Assembly (NCBI RefSeq): GCF_013623835.1
Contig: NZ_JABKDE010000005.1
Span: 124,001-188,000, forward strand
DNA: 64,000 nucleotides
From: Brevibacterium oceani
GTDB taxonomy: Bacteria; Actinomycetota; Actinomycetes; Actinomycetales; Brevibacteriaceae
Direction of reading: 5' to 3'
The position numbers and the translations under genes were made by a program. Under the pieces are notes generated by a model. It was given only the letters and a program-made list of their open reading frames with translations, was not told the origin of the DNA and did no database searches. Positions 1 to 9,492 of the stretch are shown piece by piece (position 1 is the stretch's first letter; every line of letters starts with the position of its first letter).

Positions 1-2
1 AG

Positions 3-491
3 ATCGCCGCCACCCCGGGCGAGAAGTGGCCGCAGGCCGGGCTCGACTCGATGATCCACGGCTTCGGCGCCGGGTTCATCGCGATCTCGATCTTCCTCTT
101 CGCGCTGACCACGATCGTCGCCTACTACTACATGGCGGAGACGAACCTCGTCTACCTGCTCGGCAAGGCGAGGAACACCCTGGTCCTGGCGGTCGGCAAG
201 CGCATCCTGCAGCTGCTCATCCTCATCGCCGTCGCAGTCGGTGCGATGTCGACCGCGGGCAGCGCGTGGGCGCTCGGTGACATCGGCGTGGGTCTCATGG
301 CCTGGCTGAACATCATCAGCATCCTCATCCTGCAGCAGCCGGCGTTCAAGCTCCTGCGCGACTTCGAACGGCAGGCCAAGCTCGGTCTGGATCCGGTGTT
401 CGAACCGGAGAAGGTCGGTGTGCGCAACGCCGACTTCTGGGATCAGCGGGTGGCTCGCCTCAAAGCAGGCGAGGCGGTGCCCGAAGGCTGA
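3..491 (+). CDS. Alanine:cation symporter (AGCS) family, C-terminal part
   Basis: This is the 3' end of a gene that begins before the window; the frame is open from base 3 and stops at 491. About 162 residues remain, with three or more hydrophobic segments followed by a soluble tail. The pattern (TPGEKWPQAG, then an aromatic YYYMAETN motif, then a membrane segment starting near VGKRILQLL) resembles the last helices of Na+/H+-coupled alanine/glycine symporters of the plasma membrane. Family call is from recognition, not a search. Substrate cannot be decided from the tail. It converges on the fructose-bisphosphate aldolase gene. Confidence 0.75.
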   Translation: MAATPGEKWPQAGLDSMIHGFGAGFIAISIFLFALTTIVAYYYMAETNLVYLLGKARNTLVLAVGKRILQLLILIAVAVGAMSTAGSAWALGDIGVGLMAWLNIISILILQQPAFKLLRDFERQAKLGLDPVFEPEKVGVRNADFWDQRVARLKAGEAVPEG

Positions 492-565
492 GGCCTGCTG
501 CCGCGGGCGGTGCGGGTTCACAGGCTGACCCCACTGCCGCCGCGGTGCACGCTCACGGAGACGAC

Positions 566-595
566 GAGGCCCGGGACAATGGCGTCCCGGGCCTC
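566..595. terminator. GC-rich 12-bp hairpin between convergent genes
   Basis: A perfect 12-bp stem (566-577 pairs with 584-595; arm GAGGCCCGGGAC) with a 6-nt loop lies 75 bases after the symporter stop. No clear U-tract follows. It is probably a terminator usable from either side, and it is also the first part of the composite repeat described separately. Confidence 0.6.
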
Positions 596-615
596 GCGCC
601 ATTCACCCACCGTGA

Positions 616-703
616 ATAGGTCACCATCGGACTTCGGGCGGCAAATATAGGTCAGCATCGGACATTTCTAGCGTTCAGAAATGTCCGATGCTGACCTGTA
701 TTT
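616..703. repeat. Composite dispersed repeat, copy 1 (two direct units and one inverted unit)
   Basis: A 17-nt unit occurs at 616-632 (ATAGGTCACCATCGGAC) and 647-663 (one mismatch), and inverted at 683-699. The second and third units lie in a 27-bp-arm hairpin (643-669 with 677-703, one mismatch, 7-nt loop). A second copy with identical unit spacing sits at 47547-47630. Both lie between convergent genes, next to a GC-rich hairpin. This looks like a REP- or MITE-like element; no transposase is visible nearby. Confidence 0.7.
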
Positions 704-732
704 CGGCGGCGCCGCCGGTCTGACCCCTCAGC

Positions 733-1758
<1,026 letters not shown>

Positions 1759-1962
1759 AGACGCTCCTTGGTCGTTGATTGCAGTGCGCTTGTCGGTTGC
1801 TCCCAGCCTACTCGTTTCCGCAACGGTGCCAGAAGCATTCCGTATCGTCCACACGGAATTCCCACGCCGAGGCGGCTTCCCCCGGCCCGGAACCGATTCC
1901 TCACCGACCGCCTGAGCCAAGCAGGGGCTGTTTCCCGTGCGGCCCCAGATCACTTGAGAACG

Positions 1963-1998
1963 ACGGAACCGCCCGAGCCGCGGCTCGAGCGGTTCCGT
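1963..1998 (-). terminator. Hairpin downstream of the BCCT gene
   Basis: An outer 10-bp stem (1963-1972 with 1989-1998) encloses a perfect inner 7-bp stem (1974-1980 with 1981-1987). It starts about 25 bases past the stop of the leftward carrier gene and upstream of fbaA, as expected for a terminator insulating fbaA. Confidence 0.65.
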
Positions 1999-2022
1999 GG
2001 GGAGGACCGGTGAGGTTCGAAG

Positions 2023-3933
2023 TCAGGACTCGGAGTCCGGTGCCCCAGTGTCCCGGGTCGGCACGTCGCGGCCGCTGCGCTTCTCTCTGCGGCCGCCCGA
2101 CTTCGCACGCTGTTTGCCGAGCAGACTCTGACTTCGCGTCAGCCGGTAGTCGATGCGTTCGTCGACCTTCTCACCGAGGTATTCGTCGAAGTCATCGGCC
2201 AGGTGCTCACCGACCTGACGGAACCGCGCCGCCCGTTCGATCGCAGCGGTCCGTTTGGCCTCCATGCCGAAGGCCTTGATCGTGGACACACAGATGAGCA
2301 GCAGCACGATCGAGAACGGCAGCGCCGTCACCAGCGAGCCCGCCTGCAGAGCTTCGAGTCCGCCGGCCATGAGCAGCGCGATGGCGATCGCACCCTCCAT
2401 CAGCGCCCACAGCACACGCGACCAGATCGGCGGGTTGGGGTGACCGCCCGAGGCGAGCATATCGACGACGAGCGAGCCCGAGTCCGAGGACGTGATGAAG
2501 AAGATCGCCACGAGGATGATCGCGATGACCGAGAGGATCGACCCCAGCGGCAGGCCCCCGAGGACGTCGAAGAGGACCCGTTCGGCCACGACCCCCTCGT
2601 CCGGGTCGACGAGATCACCGGCGCCGAAGAGCTGCCGGTGAATGCCGGTGCCGCCGAGGACGGAGAACCAGAAGAAGCCGACGATCGAGGGCACGAGGAG
2701 GACGCCTGCGATGAACTCACGCACGGTGCGGCCCCGGGAGATGCGGGCGATGAAGACGCCGACGAACGGTGCCCAGGAGATCCACCAGCCCCAGTAGAAC
2801 AGCGTCCACGTCGAGTTCCATTCGGCGCCGTCCTCGCCGGAGTAGGCCCCGATGTCGAAGGTCATGTTGAGCACGTTCGCCAACCAGACGCCGAGCGACT
2901 CGACGAAGTTCTGGAACAGGAAGAGCGTCGGACCGAGCACGAGGACGGTGACGAGCAGAACGCCGGCCATCGTGAGGTTGATGTTCGACAGCCACTTGAT
3001 TCCTGCGCCGACACCGGAGACCACAGAGGCTGTGGCCAGGAAGGTGATGATGACGATGAGGATGATGAGGAAGGTGTTGTCGTAGTCGCCGACGACGCCG
3101 ATGTGCTTGAGCCCCGCGGAGATCTGCTGGACACCGAGGCCGAGCGAGGTCGCGATGCCGAAGACGGTGCCGAAGATCGCGATGATGTCGATGACATCAC
3201 CGGCCCACCCTTTGACCTTGTTGCCGAGCAGAGGTTCGAGCGCCCAGCGGATCGACAGGGGACGGCCGCGACGGTGGATGGCGTAGGCCAAGGCCATGCC
3301 GAGCACGGCGTAGAGCGCCCAGGGGTGCAGTCCCCAGTGGACGAAGGTCTGGGCCATGCCCATCTGGGCGTTCTCGACATCGCCGCCTGCCCAGCTGGGC
3401 TTCGGCCCGGTGGTCGCGTAGGTCAGCGGTTCGGCCACACCGTAGAAGACGAGGCCGATGCCCATACCAGCCGCGAAGAGCATGGCGAACCAGGACATCA
3501 CGCCGAATTCGGGTTGATCATCGTCCTTGCCGAGTTTGATGCTGCCGAACTTCGAGAAGCCGACGACGATGGCGAAGGCGACGAAGAGTCCGACGACGAG
3601 CATGTAGTACCAGCCGAGGTCGGTGACGATCCAGTTCTGGATGCTCGAGATGACCTTGCCGGTTCCCTCGGGCAATGCCACCGAGAAGACGACGATGCCG
3701 ACGATGACGATCAGCGCCGGCCAGAACACTCGAGGGGCGATCATGCCCTTGCCGATGTGAACTCCTTGGCGCTGCAGCTTCTTCGTGATGGCATCATCGG
3801 AGTCGGATTCGCCGATGTGGAGCTTCTCCGGCAGATGCAACTCGACGGGATCGGGTTCTCCGAACAGCAGTTGCTCGTCAGGGCCCGGTCCGAGCCCGGC
3901 TCCCGATTCCGCACGGGTGTCGGGATCGCTCAT
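2023..3933 (-). CDS. BCCT family glycine betaine/choline-type transporter
   Basis: Plasma-membrane carrier of the betaine/carnitine/choline family, which imports quaternary-ammonium osmolytes, usually with sodium. The 636-residue protein has about 70 hydrophilic N-terminal residues, about twelve membrane helices, and a basic C-terminal tail. The glycine-rich GMGIGLVFYGVAEPL segment (residues 156-170) and the conserved tryptophan-rich WGWWISWAPFVGVFIARISRG stretch before RTVREF are hallmarks of the family. AGGAGG precedes the ATG. Long charged termini are common in osmosensing members such as BetP, so osmoregulation of activity is plausible but inferred. The exact substrate is not fixed by the sequence. 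Confidence 0.9.
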   Translation of the reverse strand: MSDPDTRAESGAGLGPGPDEQLLFGEPDPVELHLPEKLHIGESDSDDAITKKLQRQGVHIGKGMIAPRVFWPALIVIVGIVVFSVALPEGTGKVISSIQNWIVTDLGWYYMLVVGLFVAFAIVVGFSKFGSIKLGKDDDQPEFGVMSWFAMLFAAGMGIGLVFYGVAEPLTYATTGPKPSWAGGDVENAQMGMAQTFVHWGLHPWALYAVLGMALAYAIHRRGRPLSIRWALEPLLGNKVKGWAGDVIDIIAIFGTVFGIATSLGLGVQQISAGLKHIGVVGDYDNTFLIILIVIITFLATASVVSGVGAGIKWLSNINLTMAGVLLVTVLVLGPTLFLFQNFVESLGVWLANVLNMTFDIGAYSGEDGAEWNSTWTLFYWGWWISWAPFVGVFIARISRGRTVREFIAGVLLVPSIVGFFWFSVLGGTGIHRQLFGAGDLVDPDEGVVAERVLFDVLGGLPLGSILSVIAIILVAIFFITSSDSGSLVVDMLASGGHPNPPIWSRVLWALMEGAIAIALLMAGGLEALQAGSLVTALPFSIVLLLICVSTIKAFGMEAKRTAAIERAARFRQVGEHLADDFDEYLGEKVDERIDYRLTRSQSLLGKQRAKSGGRREKRSGRDVPTRDTGAPDSES

Positions 3934-4096
3934 GATTCCTCCTGATCAGTTGTCGTTCACTGAGCACACTCTGCCGTATTCCACAGGTCGCTTCAAGACA
4001 GCTTCCAGGGTAGCGACGAGCTCTTCCTAGGAACTCCCCGGGGCGCGCCCGTCATCGACCACATGCAAAAACCGGGTACCGCGACCTGGCATTCAG

Positions 4097-4102
4097 TACA
4101 GT
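4097..4102 (+). promoter_or_regulatory. Putative -10 box of a leaderless MFS gene
   Basis: TACAGT ends six bases before the ATG at 4109, with no Shine-Dalgarno sequence between, so transcription would start at or next to the start codon. No convincing -35 box is visible. Confidence 0.4.
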
Positions 4103-4108
4103 GGCCTT

Positions 4109-5431
4109 ATGGCCTCGACGAAGAATCCGCCCGCCGAGGGCAATCGCCTGCGCATCGTCAACTGGGCCCTGTGGGACTGGGGATCGGCGGCTTTCAACGC
4201 CGTCATCATCACGTTCGTCTTCGCTCCGTATCTCACGAAGTCCGTTGCCGCTACCGAGGAGGCCGGGTCCTCGGCGCTCGGGTGGGCAATGGCCGCGGCT
4301 GGGTTCATCATCGCCGTGGTCGCTCCGGCTGCGGGCACTCGCGCTGATGCCGGTGGTCGCCACCGGCTGTGGCTGGGCGTCCACACGGGCGTCGTCGTGG
4401 CCAGCATGCTCGGGCTCTTCTTCGTCCGCGACTCCCCCGACTATCTGTGGCTGGGTCTGCTGCTTCTGGCTGTGGGCAGCGTGTTCTTCGAATTCGCCGA
4501 GGTGTCCTACAACGGCATCATGGTTCGGATCACGCGTCCCGACAACGTCGGCAAGGTCTCCGGATTCGGCTGGGGCATGGGCTACGTCGGCGGGCTCGTG
4601 CTCCTCGTCCTCCTTCTCGTGCTCGTCATCCAGCCCGAGGTCGGCTTCCTCGGCGCCAGCGACGAGGAGGGTCTGCGGTTCCGCATCGTCGCCGTTCTGT
4701 CTGCCGTGTGGTTCGCGATCTTCGCGGTGCCCGTCCTCATCTCCGCGCCCGGGGCCAAGGTCAAGGGCACCTCGGCGGGGCATCCGATCCGGGCCTTCAT
4801 CGCCGACTATGCGGCTCTCGTGCGTCGCTTGGTGCGGATGTGGTCGTCGGAGCATCAGACGCTGCGGTTCTTCATCGCCTCGGCGGTCTTCCGCGACGGC
4901 CTGGCCGCGATCTTCTCCTTCGCCGGAGTCCTCGCGGCGGGCAGCTACGGTTTCTCCGCCTCCCAGATCATCATCCTCGGTGTGGCCGCGAACGTCGCCG
5001 CCGGCGCGGGCGCGATGATCGCCGGCTGGTTCGATGATCGGCTCGGCCCGAAGCCCGTGATCATCGCCGGGCTCGTCATCATCATCCTCGGAGGGCTGCC
5101 GATCCTCTTCAGCGCCGAGGCGGCCGTGTTCTGGGTCTGTGCCCTGATCCTGAGCTTCTGCGTCGGTCCGGTCCAGGCGTCGAGCCGATCGTTCCTCGCT
5201 CGCATCACTCCGCCGGAATCCGCCGGAGAGAACTTCGGCCTCTACGCGACGACGGGGCGTGCGGTGAGCTTCCTGGGACCGGCGATGTTCGCCCTGGCGA
5301 TCACGCTCTTCGGCTTCCAACGCGCGGGCACGCTGGGCATCCTCATCGTGCTCGCGATCGGACTGATCCTCATCATTCCGGTCAAGCCGGACGCCCCGAG
5401 GCACTCGATGCAGGCGCAGAGCGGCACCTGA
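4109..5431 (+). CDS. MFS transporter, UMF1/Atg22-like
   Basis: A 440-residue membrane protein with about twelve hydrophobic helices. The start NWALWDWGSAAFNAVI, followed by a short loop and a second helix, is typical of UMF1/Atg22-like permeases of the major facilitator superfamily. Vacuolar relatives in fungi export amino acids; the substrate of bacterial members is largely unknown, so none is assigned. There is no ribosome binding site before the ATG, but a -10-like TACAGT sits six bases upstream, suggesting a leaderless message. The gene converges with the SRPBCC gene, leaving only 30 bases between the stops. Confidence 0.85.
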   Translation: MASTKNPPAEGNRLRIVNWALWDWGSAAFNAVIITFVFAPYLTKSVAATEEAGSSALGWAMAAAGFIIAVVAPAAGTRADAGGRHRLWLGVHTGVVVASMLGLFFVRDSPDYLWLGLLLLAVGSVFFEFAEVSYNGIMVRITRPDNVGKVSGFGWGMGYVGGLVLLVLLLVLVIQPEVGFLGASDEEGLRFRIVAVLSAVWFAIFAVPVLISAPGAKVKGTSAGHPIRAFIADYAALVRRLVRMWSSEHQTLRFFIASAVFRDGLAAIFSFAGVLAAGSYGFSASQIIILGVAANVAAGAGAMIAGWFDDRLGPKPVIIAGLVIIILGGLPILFSAEAAVFWVCALILSFCVGPVQASSRSFLARITPPESAGENFGLYATTGRAVSFLGPAMFALAITLFGFQRAGTLGILIVLAIGLILIIPVKPDAPRHSMQAQSGT

Positions 5432-5461
5432 CCGCTCCACTCCACCCAGAATCACCGAGCC

Positions 5462-5950
5462 TCAGTTCTGCGAGAGCAGATCGTCGATCTGGTTGATCGC
5501 CCCGGTCGAGCCCTCGATGACACCCATCTCCAGGACGGTGCGCAGACCCTCGGACGAGTCGAAGACCGATTCGCAGGTCGCACGAGTGCCGTTCTCGGTC
5601 GCTTCGAACGTGTAGATGCACCGGCTTCCCGGCATCGACTCGACGACGGCGAAGTCCTCGTCAGCGAAATAGTCACGGAACTCCAGGCGCCGAGGACGGT
5701 CGACGGCAATCAGCTCCCATAGACCACAGAACTTCTCTCCCTCGGGGCTCGTCATGTAATAGGTGACTCTGCCGCCTGGTTCGAGCGAATGGTCGATGAC
5801 CGTGGCGGGGTAGGTCGGAGGTCCCCAGATCTGCTCGAGTTGACGGGGATCGGCGTAGACCTCCCAGACTCTCTCGGGCTCCGCCGCGAATTCCGCGACG
5901 ATCGTCAGGGTCAGTGTCTCTTCGTCATGGAATGTGTCGGTGACTGGCAT
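5462..5950 (-). CDS. SRPBCC (AHSA1-type START-like) domain protein
   Basis: A 162-residue soluble protein of the SRPBCC/AHSA1 fold, which forms a hydrophobic ligand pocket. Supporting features are the N-terminal EFAAEPERVWEVYADPRQLEQIWGPPTYPATV segment (shown in outline: VW, D-P, WGP, YPATV), the GGRVTYYM strand, and the C-terminal helix EGSTGAINQIDDLL. I chose the ATG at 5950 because AAGGAG lies just before it and the family begins there; an in-frame extension upstream has no similarity. It is divergent from the TetR regulator gene, so its expression may be linked to that regulator, but nothing in the sequence proves this. Ligand unknown. Confidence 0.85.
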   Translation of the reverse strand: MPVTDTFHDEETLTLTIVAEFAAEPERVWEVYADPRQLEQIWGPPTYPATVIDHSLEPGGRVTYYMTSPEGEKFCGLWELIAVDRPRRLEFRDYFADEDFAVVESMPGSRCIYTFEATENGTRATCESVFDSSEGLRTVLEMGVIEGSTGAINQIDDLLSQN

Positions 5951-6085
5951 GGCTGCTCCTTGAGTTCGACAAGCATGCTCCGCACGGTGCGAGACTCCTG
6001 TCGTGGTCGGCCAATCGTACAACCACACGGTTGAGCTCGGCCAGGGTGAGCCGAAGATCTCCGGCTCCGCCATTGACTTTCGCGA

Positions 6086-6119
6086 TTGAACGCGCGTTTA
6101 ATATTGAACATGCGTTCAA
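6086..6119 (+). promoter_or_regulatory. Tandem palindromic operator overlapping the TetR start codon
   Basis: Two 16-bp palindromes, TTGAACGCGCGTTTAA (6086-6101) and TTGAACATGCGTTCAA (6104-6119), lie with centres 18 bp apart. The second contains the ATG at 6110. A TTGACT box (6073-6078) and TAATAT (6099-6104) form a plausible but widely spaced promoter whose transcript would start at the ATG. This arrangement fits autorepression by the TetR protein. Confidence 0.65.
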
Positions 6120-6820
6120 CCACTTCTGATTCGACCTCCCGCCGCTCACCCAACTCCTCTCCGGAGACTGCGGAGAGAATCCTCTCCGCTGCCGTCGCGG
6201 AGTTCGCCGAGCACGGGTTCTCGAAGACGACGATCCGCGGCATCGCCGCTGCCGCCGAGGTCTCCCCCGGCCTGGTCATCCACCATTTCGGATCCAAGGA
6301 GGGGCTGCGCACCGCGTGCGATGAGTACGTGTTCGAGGCGATCACGGCATCCAAAGCGAAGAACGCCGAGTACGCCACCATGGCCGTGCAGATGATGTTC
6401 GACGATCCGGCGATGGCCACCGCAGTGCACTACCTCGTCAAGTCCCTGCTCGACCCCAGCGAGCACGGTCAGCGCTACTTCGACCACTACGTCGACCTCG
6501 TCGAGTCCTACATCACCGACGGTTTCGCCGGTTACATCTTCCGGCAGAGCGAGGACACGCGCGGACAGGCGGCGACCATCGCGGTTATGGCCTTGGCGCC
6601 TGCAATGCTCGATCAGCGCCTGCAGACCAACCTCGGAACCGCGGACACCACCGACACAATGACCCGGCTGGCACCGCATCTGCTCGATCTCTACCTGCAC
6701 GGCGTCCTCGAAACCGTCCCCACGGACGCCGACATCAGCACGTCTCCCACCGCTGAGCACTCCGCGAAGGATCGCTCGGAAGCATCCGCTCGATCCGATC
6801 TGCGAGAAGAGGAATCATGA
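6110..6820 (+). CDS. TetR family transcriptional regulator
   Basis: DNA-binding repressor with an N-terminal TetR helix-turn-helix: [45 protein letters not shown], given here as landmarks ERIL, FAEHGF, TIRGIA and HHFGSKEGL (about residues 20-65). The C-terminal ligand domain resembles TetR_C_33-type domains found next to drug exporters. The start could be a TTG at 6086, but the ATG at 6110 follows a -10-like box and lies inside a palindrome, so I prefer it (236 residues). It overlaps the ABC ATPase gene by 4 bp (ATGA), so it heads that operon and probably represses it. Confidence 0.85.
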   Translation: MRSTTSDSTSRRSPNSSPETAERILSAAVAEFAEHGFSKTTIRGIAAAAEVSPGLVIHHFGSKEGLRTACDEYVFEAITASKAKNAEYATMAVQMMFDDPAMATAVHYLVKSLLDPSEHGQRYFDHYVDLVESYITDGFAGYIFRQSEDTRGQAATIAVMALAPAMLDQRLQTNLGTADTTDTMTRLAPHLLDLYLHGVLETVPTDADISTSPTAEHSAKDRSEASARSDLREEES

Positions 6821-7752
6821 GCACACTGACCAGCACTCGCCGCGCCCACAACCAGGGCGCACCCGCCTCGGCGGCGATCTCGATGCGAGAGGTCGTGAAG
6901 TCCTACGGCCGCATCCGCGCACTGGACGGCCTCGACCTCGAGGTCGCACGCGGCGAAGTCCACGGCTTCCTCGGCCCCAACGGCGCCGGCAAGTCCACGA
7001 CGATTCGGATTCTGCTCGGGATCCTGCGGCATGACTCTGGAACGGTGCGCCTCCTCGGCGAGGATCCCTGGTCGAAGGCGGTGCCATTGCACCGCCGTCT
7101 GGCCTATGTCCCCGGCGATGTGGAACTGTGGCCAGGGCTGACCGGCGGTGAGGCGATCGATCTGTTCGCCCGGTTGCACGGAGGGGTCGACACGCGTCGA
7201 CGCGATGAGCTCATCGACGCCTTCGACCTCGACCCCAGGAAAAAAGGACGGACGTATTCGAAGGGCAACCGGCAGAAGGTCGCCCTCATCTCCGCTCTCG
7301 CCTCGGATGTCGAACTGCTCCTGCTCGATGAGCCGACGGCCGGGCTCGACCCGCTCATGGAGGCGGTGTTCCAGGACTGCATCCGGGAAGCGAAGGAAGC
7401 CGGACGCACGGTGCTGCTCTCGAGCCACATCCTCGCCCAAGTGGAGGCCCTGGCCGACCGAGTATCGATCATCCGCTCCGGGCGCATCGTCGAGACGGGA
7501 ACCCTGTCCGAGCTTCGGCACCTGTCGCGGACGACGATCACCGTCGGGCTCGAGCATGATGTGCCTGCTCTGTCCGAGATGTCCGGAGTCCATGACCTCG
7601 TGCGCGAGGGCTCACGGCTGCACTTCAGCGCCGATACGGCGCAGCTTCCCCGTATCATGCGAGCGCTCGGCGAGCATGATGTCGAATCGCTCACCGCCAC
7701 CCCGCCGACCCTCGAACAGCTGCTGCTGCGCCATTACGGCAAGGAGGAGTGA
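6817..7752 (+). CDS. ABC transporter ATP-binding protein (ABC-2 exporter type)
   Basis: The motor subunit of an efflux pump (311 residues). All catalytic motifs are intact: Walker [10 protein letters not shown] at 53-61, signature YSKGNRQKV at 147-155, Walker B LLLLDEP at 167-173 and H-loop SSHIL with His204. The YSKGNRQKV signature is typical of actinobacterial polyketide/antibiotic exporters of the tetronasin type. A C-terminal regulatory extension of about 90 residues ends in [11 protein letters not shown], also typical. It is translationally coupled to the TetR gene and is followed after three bases by the permease gene. The natural substrate is unknown. Confidence 0.92.
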   Translation: MSTLTSTRRAHNQGAPASAAISMREVVKSYGRIRALDGLDLEVARGEVHGFLGPNGAGKSTTIRILLGILRHDSGTVRLLGEDPWSKAVPLHRRLAYVPGDVELWPGLTGGEAIDLFARLHGGVDTRRRDELIDAFDLDPRKKGRTYSKGNRQKVALISALASDVELLLLDEPTAGLDPLMEAVFQDCIREAKEAGRTVLLSSHILAQVEALADRVSIIRSGRIVETGTLSELRHLSRTTITVGLEHDVPALSEMSGVHDLVREGSRLHFSADTAQLPRIMRALGEHDVESLTATPPTLEQLLLRHYGKEE

Positions 7753-7755
7753 GCC

Positions 7756-9492
7756 ATGAATCTGCTGGCCGCGCACACGGACGACGGGGATAGCCCCGTC
7801 CACGGCGGTGGGGCGACGGCGCCACGGTCCGGGCGCCATCATGGTGCACATGAACGCGAGCGGGGCGGCCGCCTCGGCGAGTCAAGCCTGGCAGGGCTGG
7901 GTCACCTGCTGAGGTTCATGCTGCGCCGGGACCGACTGTGGCTGCCGATCTGGGTGCTCGCCCTTTCCGCGCTCACCGCGTATTTCGCGAATGCGATCGC
8001 TGTGGTCATGGACTCGGATTCGCTGCAGGCGATGACGGTCTTCGCGAAGAATCCGGTGATGGCGCTCATCACGGGGCCGGGGTACGGACTCGATCAGGTC
8101 ACGATCCCCCGGTTCATCGTCGGGATGTACGGGGTGTTCCTCATGATCGGATCGGCCCTGATGTCGATCCTCACCGTCTCTCGGCACACTCGTGCCGAGG
8201 AGCAGACCGGGCGGGCCGAATTCGTCCGCGCCGGGGTCACCGGTCGGCACACTCAGCTCATCGCCGCCCTCGTGCTCACGGTGTTCATGAATGTCCTGCT
8301 CAGCGCGGGAATGGCGGCGGCGTTCGGATTCTCGCAGGCCGAGCCTGAATCGTGGTCGGCGACGGTCCTGTTCGCTGTCGGGATCGGCGCGGTGGGATGC
8401 GTGTTCGCGGCGGTGGCCGCAGTCACCGTGCAGCTGAGCGCCTTCGCCAGGGCCGCCTCGTCGATGGCTGGTGCGGTGCTGGCGCTCGGCTTCGTCATCC
8501 GCGGCATCGGCGATATGTCGCACGTGTCCGGGGGTTCGCTCGATTGGCTGTCCTGGCTCTCACCCTTCGGGTGGGCGCAGCAGACGGCACCGTTCACGCT
8601 CGACCGCTGGTGGCCGCTGCTGTACGCGGCCGGTCTGTTCGCGGCCCTTGTCGTCGTGGCCGTCGTGGTGCAGTCACGTCGTGACTTAGGCGCGGGGATC
8701 GTCTCCGAACGACTGGGCCGGTCGCAGGCAGGACCGCTGTTGGCGACACCCCTCGGTCTGGCGCTGCGCCTGCAGGGCGCGAACCTCGCGTGGTGGTCGA
8801 ACAGCATGCTGGTCATGGGCGTGGTGTTCGGTTCGTTCACGGGAGCCATGGACGAGGGCGCGGCGGGAATGCCGCCGGAGATTCTGGCGATCATGGGCGG
8901 ACGGTCCGGAATCGTCGACGGCTACCTCGGCTATATGGCTCTGTACTTCGCGATCATCGTCGCCGCGTATGCGGTCATCGCCGCCGGTGGGCTGCGGTCT
9001 GAGGAATCCTCCTTCCACTCCGAACCGGTGCTCGCGACCGCGGTCTCCCGGAGCGGCTGGTTGGCTTCTTGGACCGCCGTGACGCTGGTCGGCGCCGGTT
9101 GGCTGATGGCCATGGCCGGTTTCGGCGAAGGGCTCGGTGCGGCGGTGTCGATGAATGATTGGTCCCTGCTGTGGCCGACGACCCTCGGGCACCTCGCGCA
9201 GACGCCGTCGATCTGGGCCCTACTCGGCTTCGCCTATCTGCTCTACGGCTTCGCCCCGCGGCTGATGAGCCTGAGCTGGATCGTCTTCGGAGCGTCGGCG
9301 GTGCTCGCGCTCTTCGGCGGGATGATGCAACTCGACGACGCGGTCCTCGACCTCTCCCTGTTCACCCATATCGGGCAGTATCCGGCTCAGGATCTCTCCG
9401 CCGAGGCGGTCCTGTGGTTCGTCGGGATCGCAGTCGTTCTCATCGGGGTGGGGATGGTCGGGTTCCGGAGGCGGGACCTCGTCACGGCGTGA
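7756..9492 (+). CDS. ABC-2 type exporter permease (polyketide-antibiotic type)
   Basis: The 578-residue membrane partner of the preceding ATPase. It has about 50 hydrophilic residues, then roughly twelve hydrophobic segments in two similar halves; the second starts near LGLALRLQGANLAWWSNSM. The halves look like a duplicated six-helix unit, as in tetronasin-type permeases. The start at 7756 follows GGAGTGAGCC. An internal ATG at 7918 would remove the hydrophilic leader, so the exact N-terminus is uncertain. Its last 11 bases overlap the 3' end of the convergent LuxR gene. Confidence 0.88.
   Translation: MNLLAAHTDDGDSPVHGGGATAPRSGRHHGAHERERGGRLGESSLAGLGHLLRFMLRRDRLWLPIWVLALSALTAYFANAIAVVMDSDSLQAMTVFAKNPVMALITGPGYGLDQVTIPRFIVGMYGVFLMIGSALMSILTVSRHTRAEEQTGRAEFVRAGVTGRHTQLIAALVLTVFMNVLLSAGMAAAFGFSQAEPESWSATVLFAVGIGAVGCVFAAVAAVTVQLSAFARAASSMAGAVLALGFVIRGIGDMSHVSGGSLDWLSWLSPFGWAQQTAPFTLDRWWPLLYAAGLFAALVVVAVVVQSRRDLGAGIVSERLGRSQAGPLLATPLGLALRLQGANLAWWSNSMLVMGVVFGSFTGAMDEGAAGMPPEILAIMGGRSGIVDGYLGYMALYFAIIVAAYAVIAAGGLRSEESSFHSEPVLATAVSRSGWLASWTAVTLVGAGWLMAMAGFGEGLGAAVSMNDWSLLWPTTLGHLAQTPSIWALLGFAYLLYGFAPRLMSLSWIVFGASAVLALFGGMMQLDDAVLDLSLFTHIGQYPAQDLSAEAVLWFVGIAVVLIGVGMVGFRRRDLVTA

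Noticed and set aside
2203..3945. A 580-residue plus-strand frame
   Set aside because: Antisense shadow of the BCCT carrier, strongly Asp/Glu/Arg rich without domain features.
4052..5455. A 467-residue minus-strand frame
   Set aside because: Shadow of the MFS carrier; charged low-complexity sequence only.
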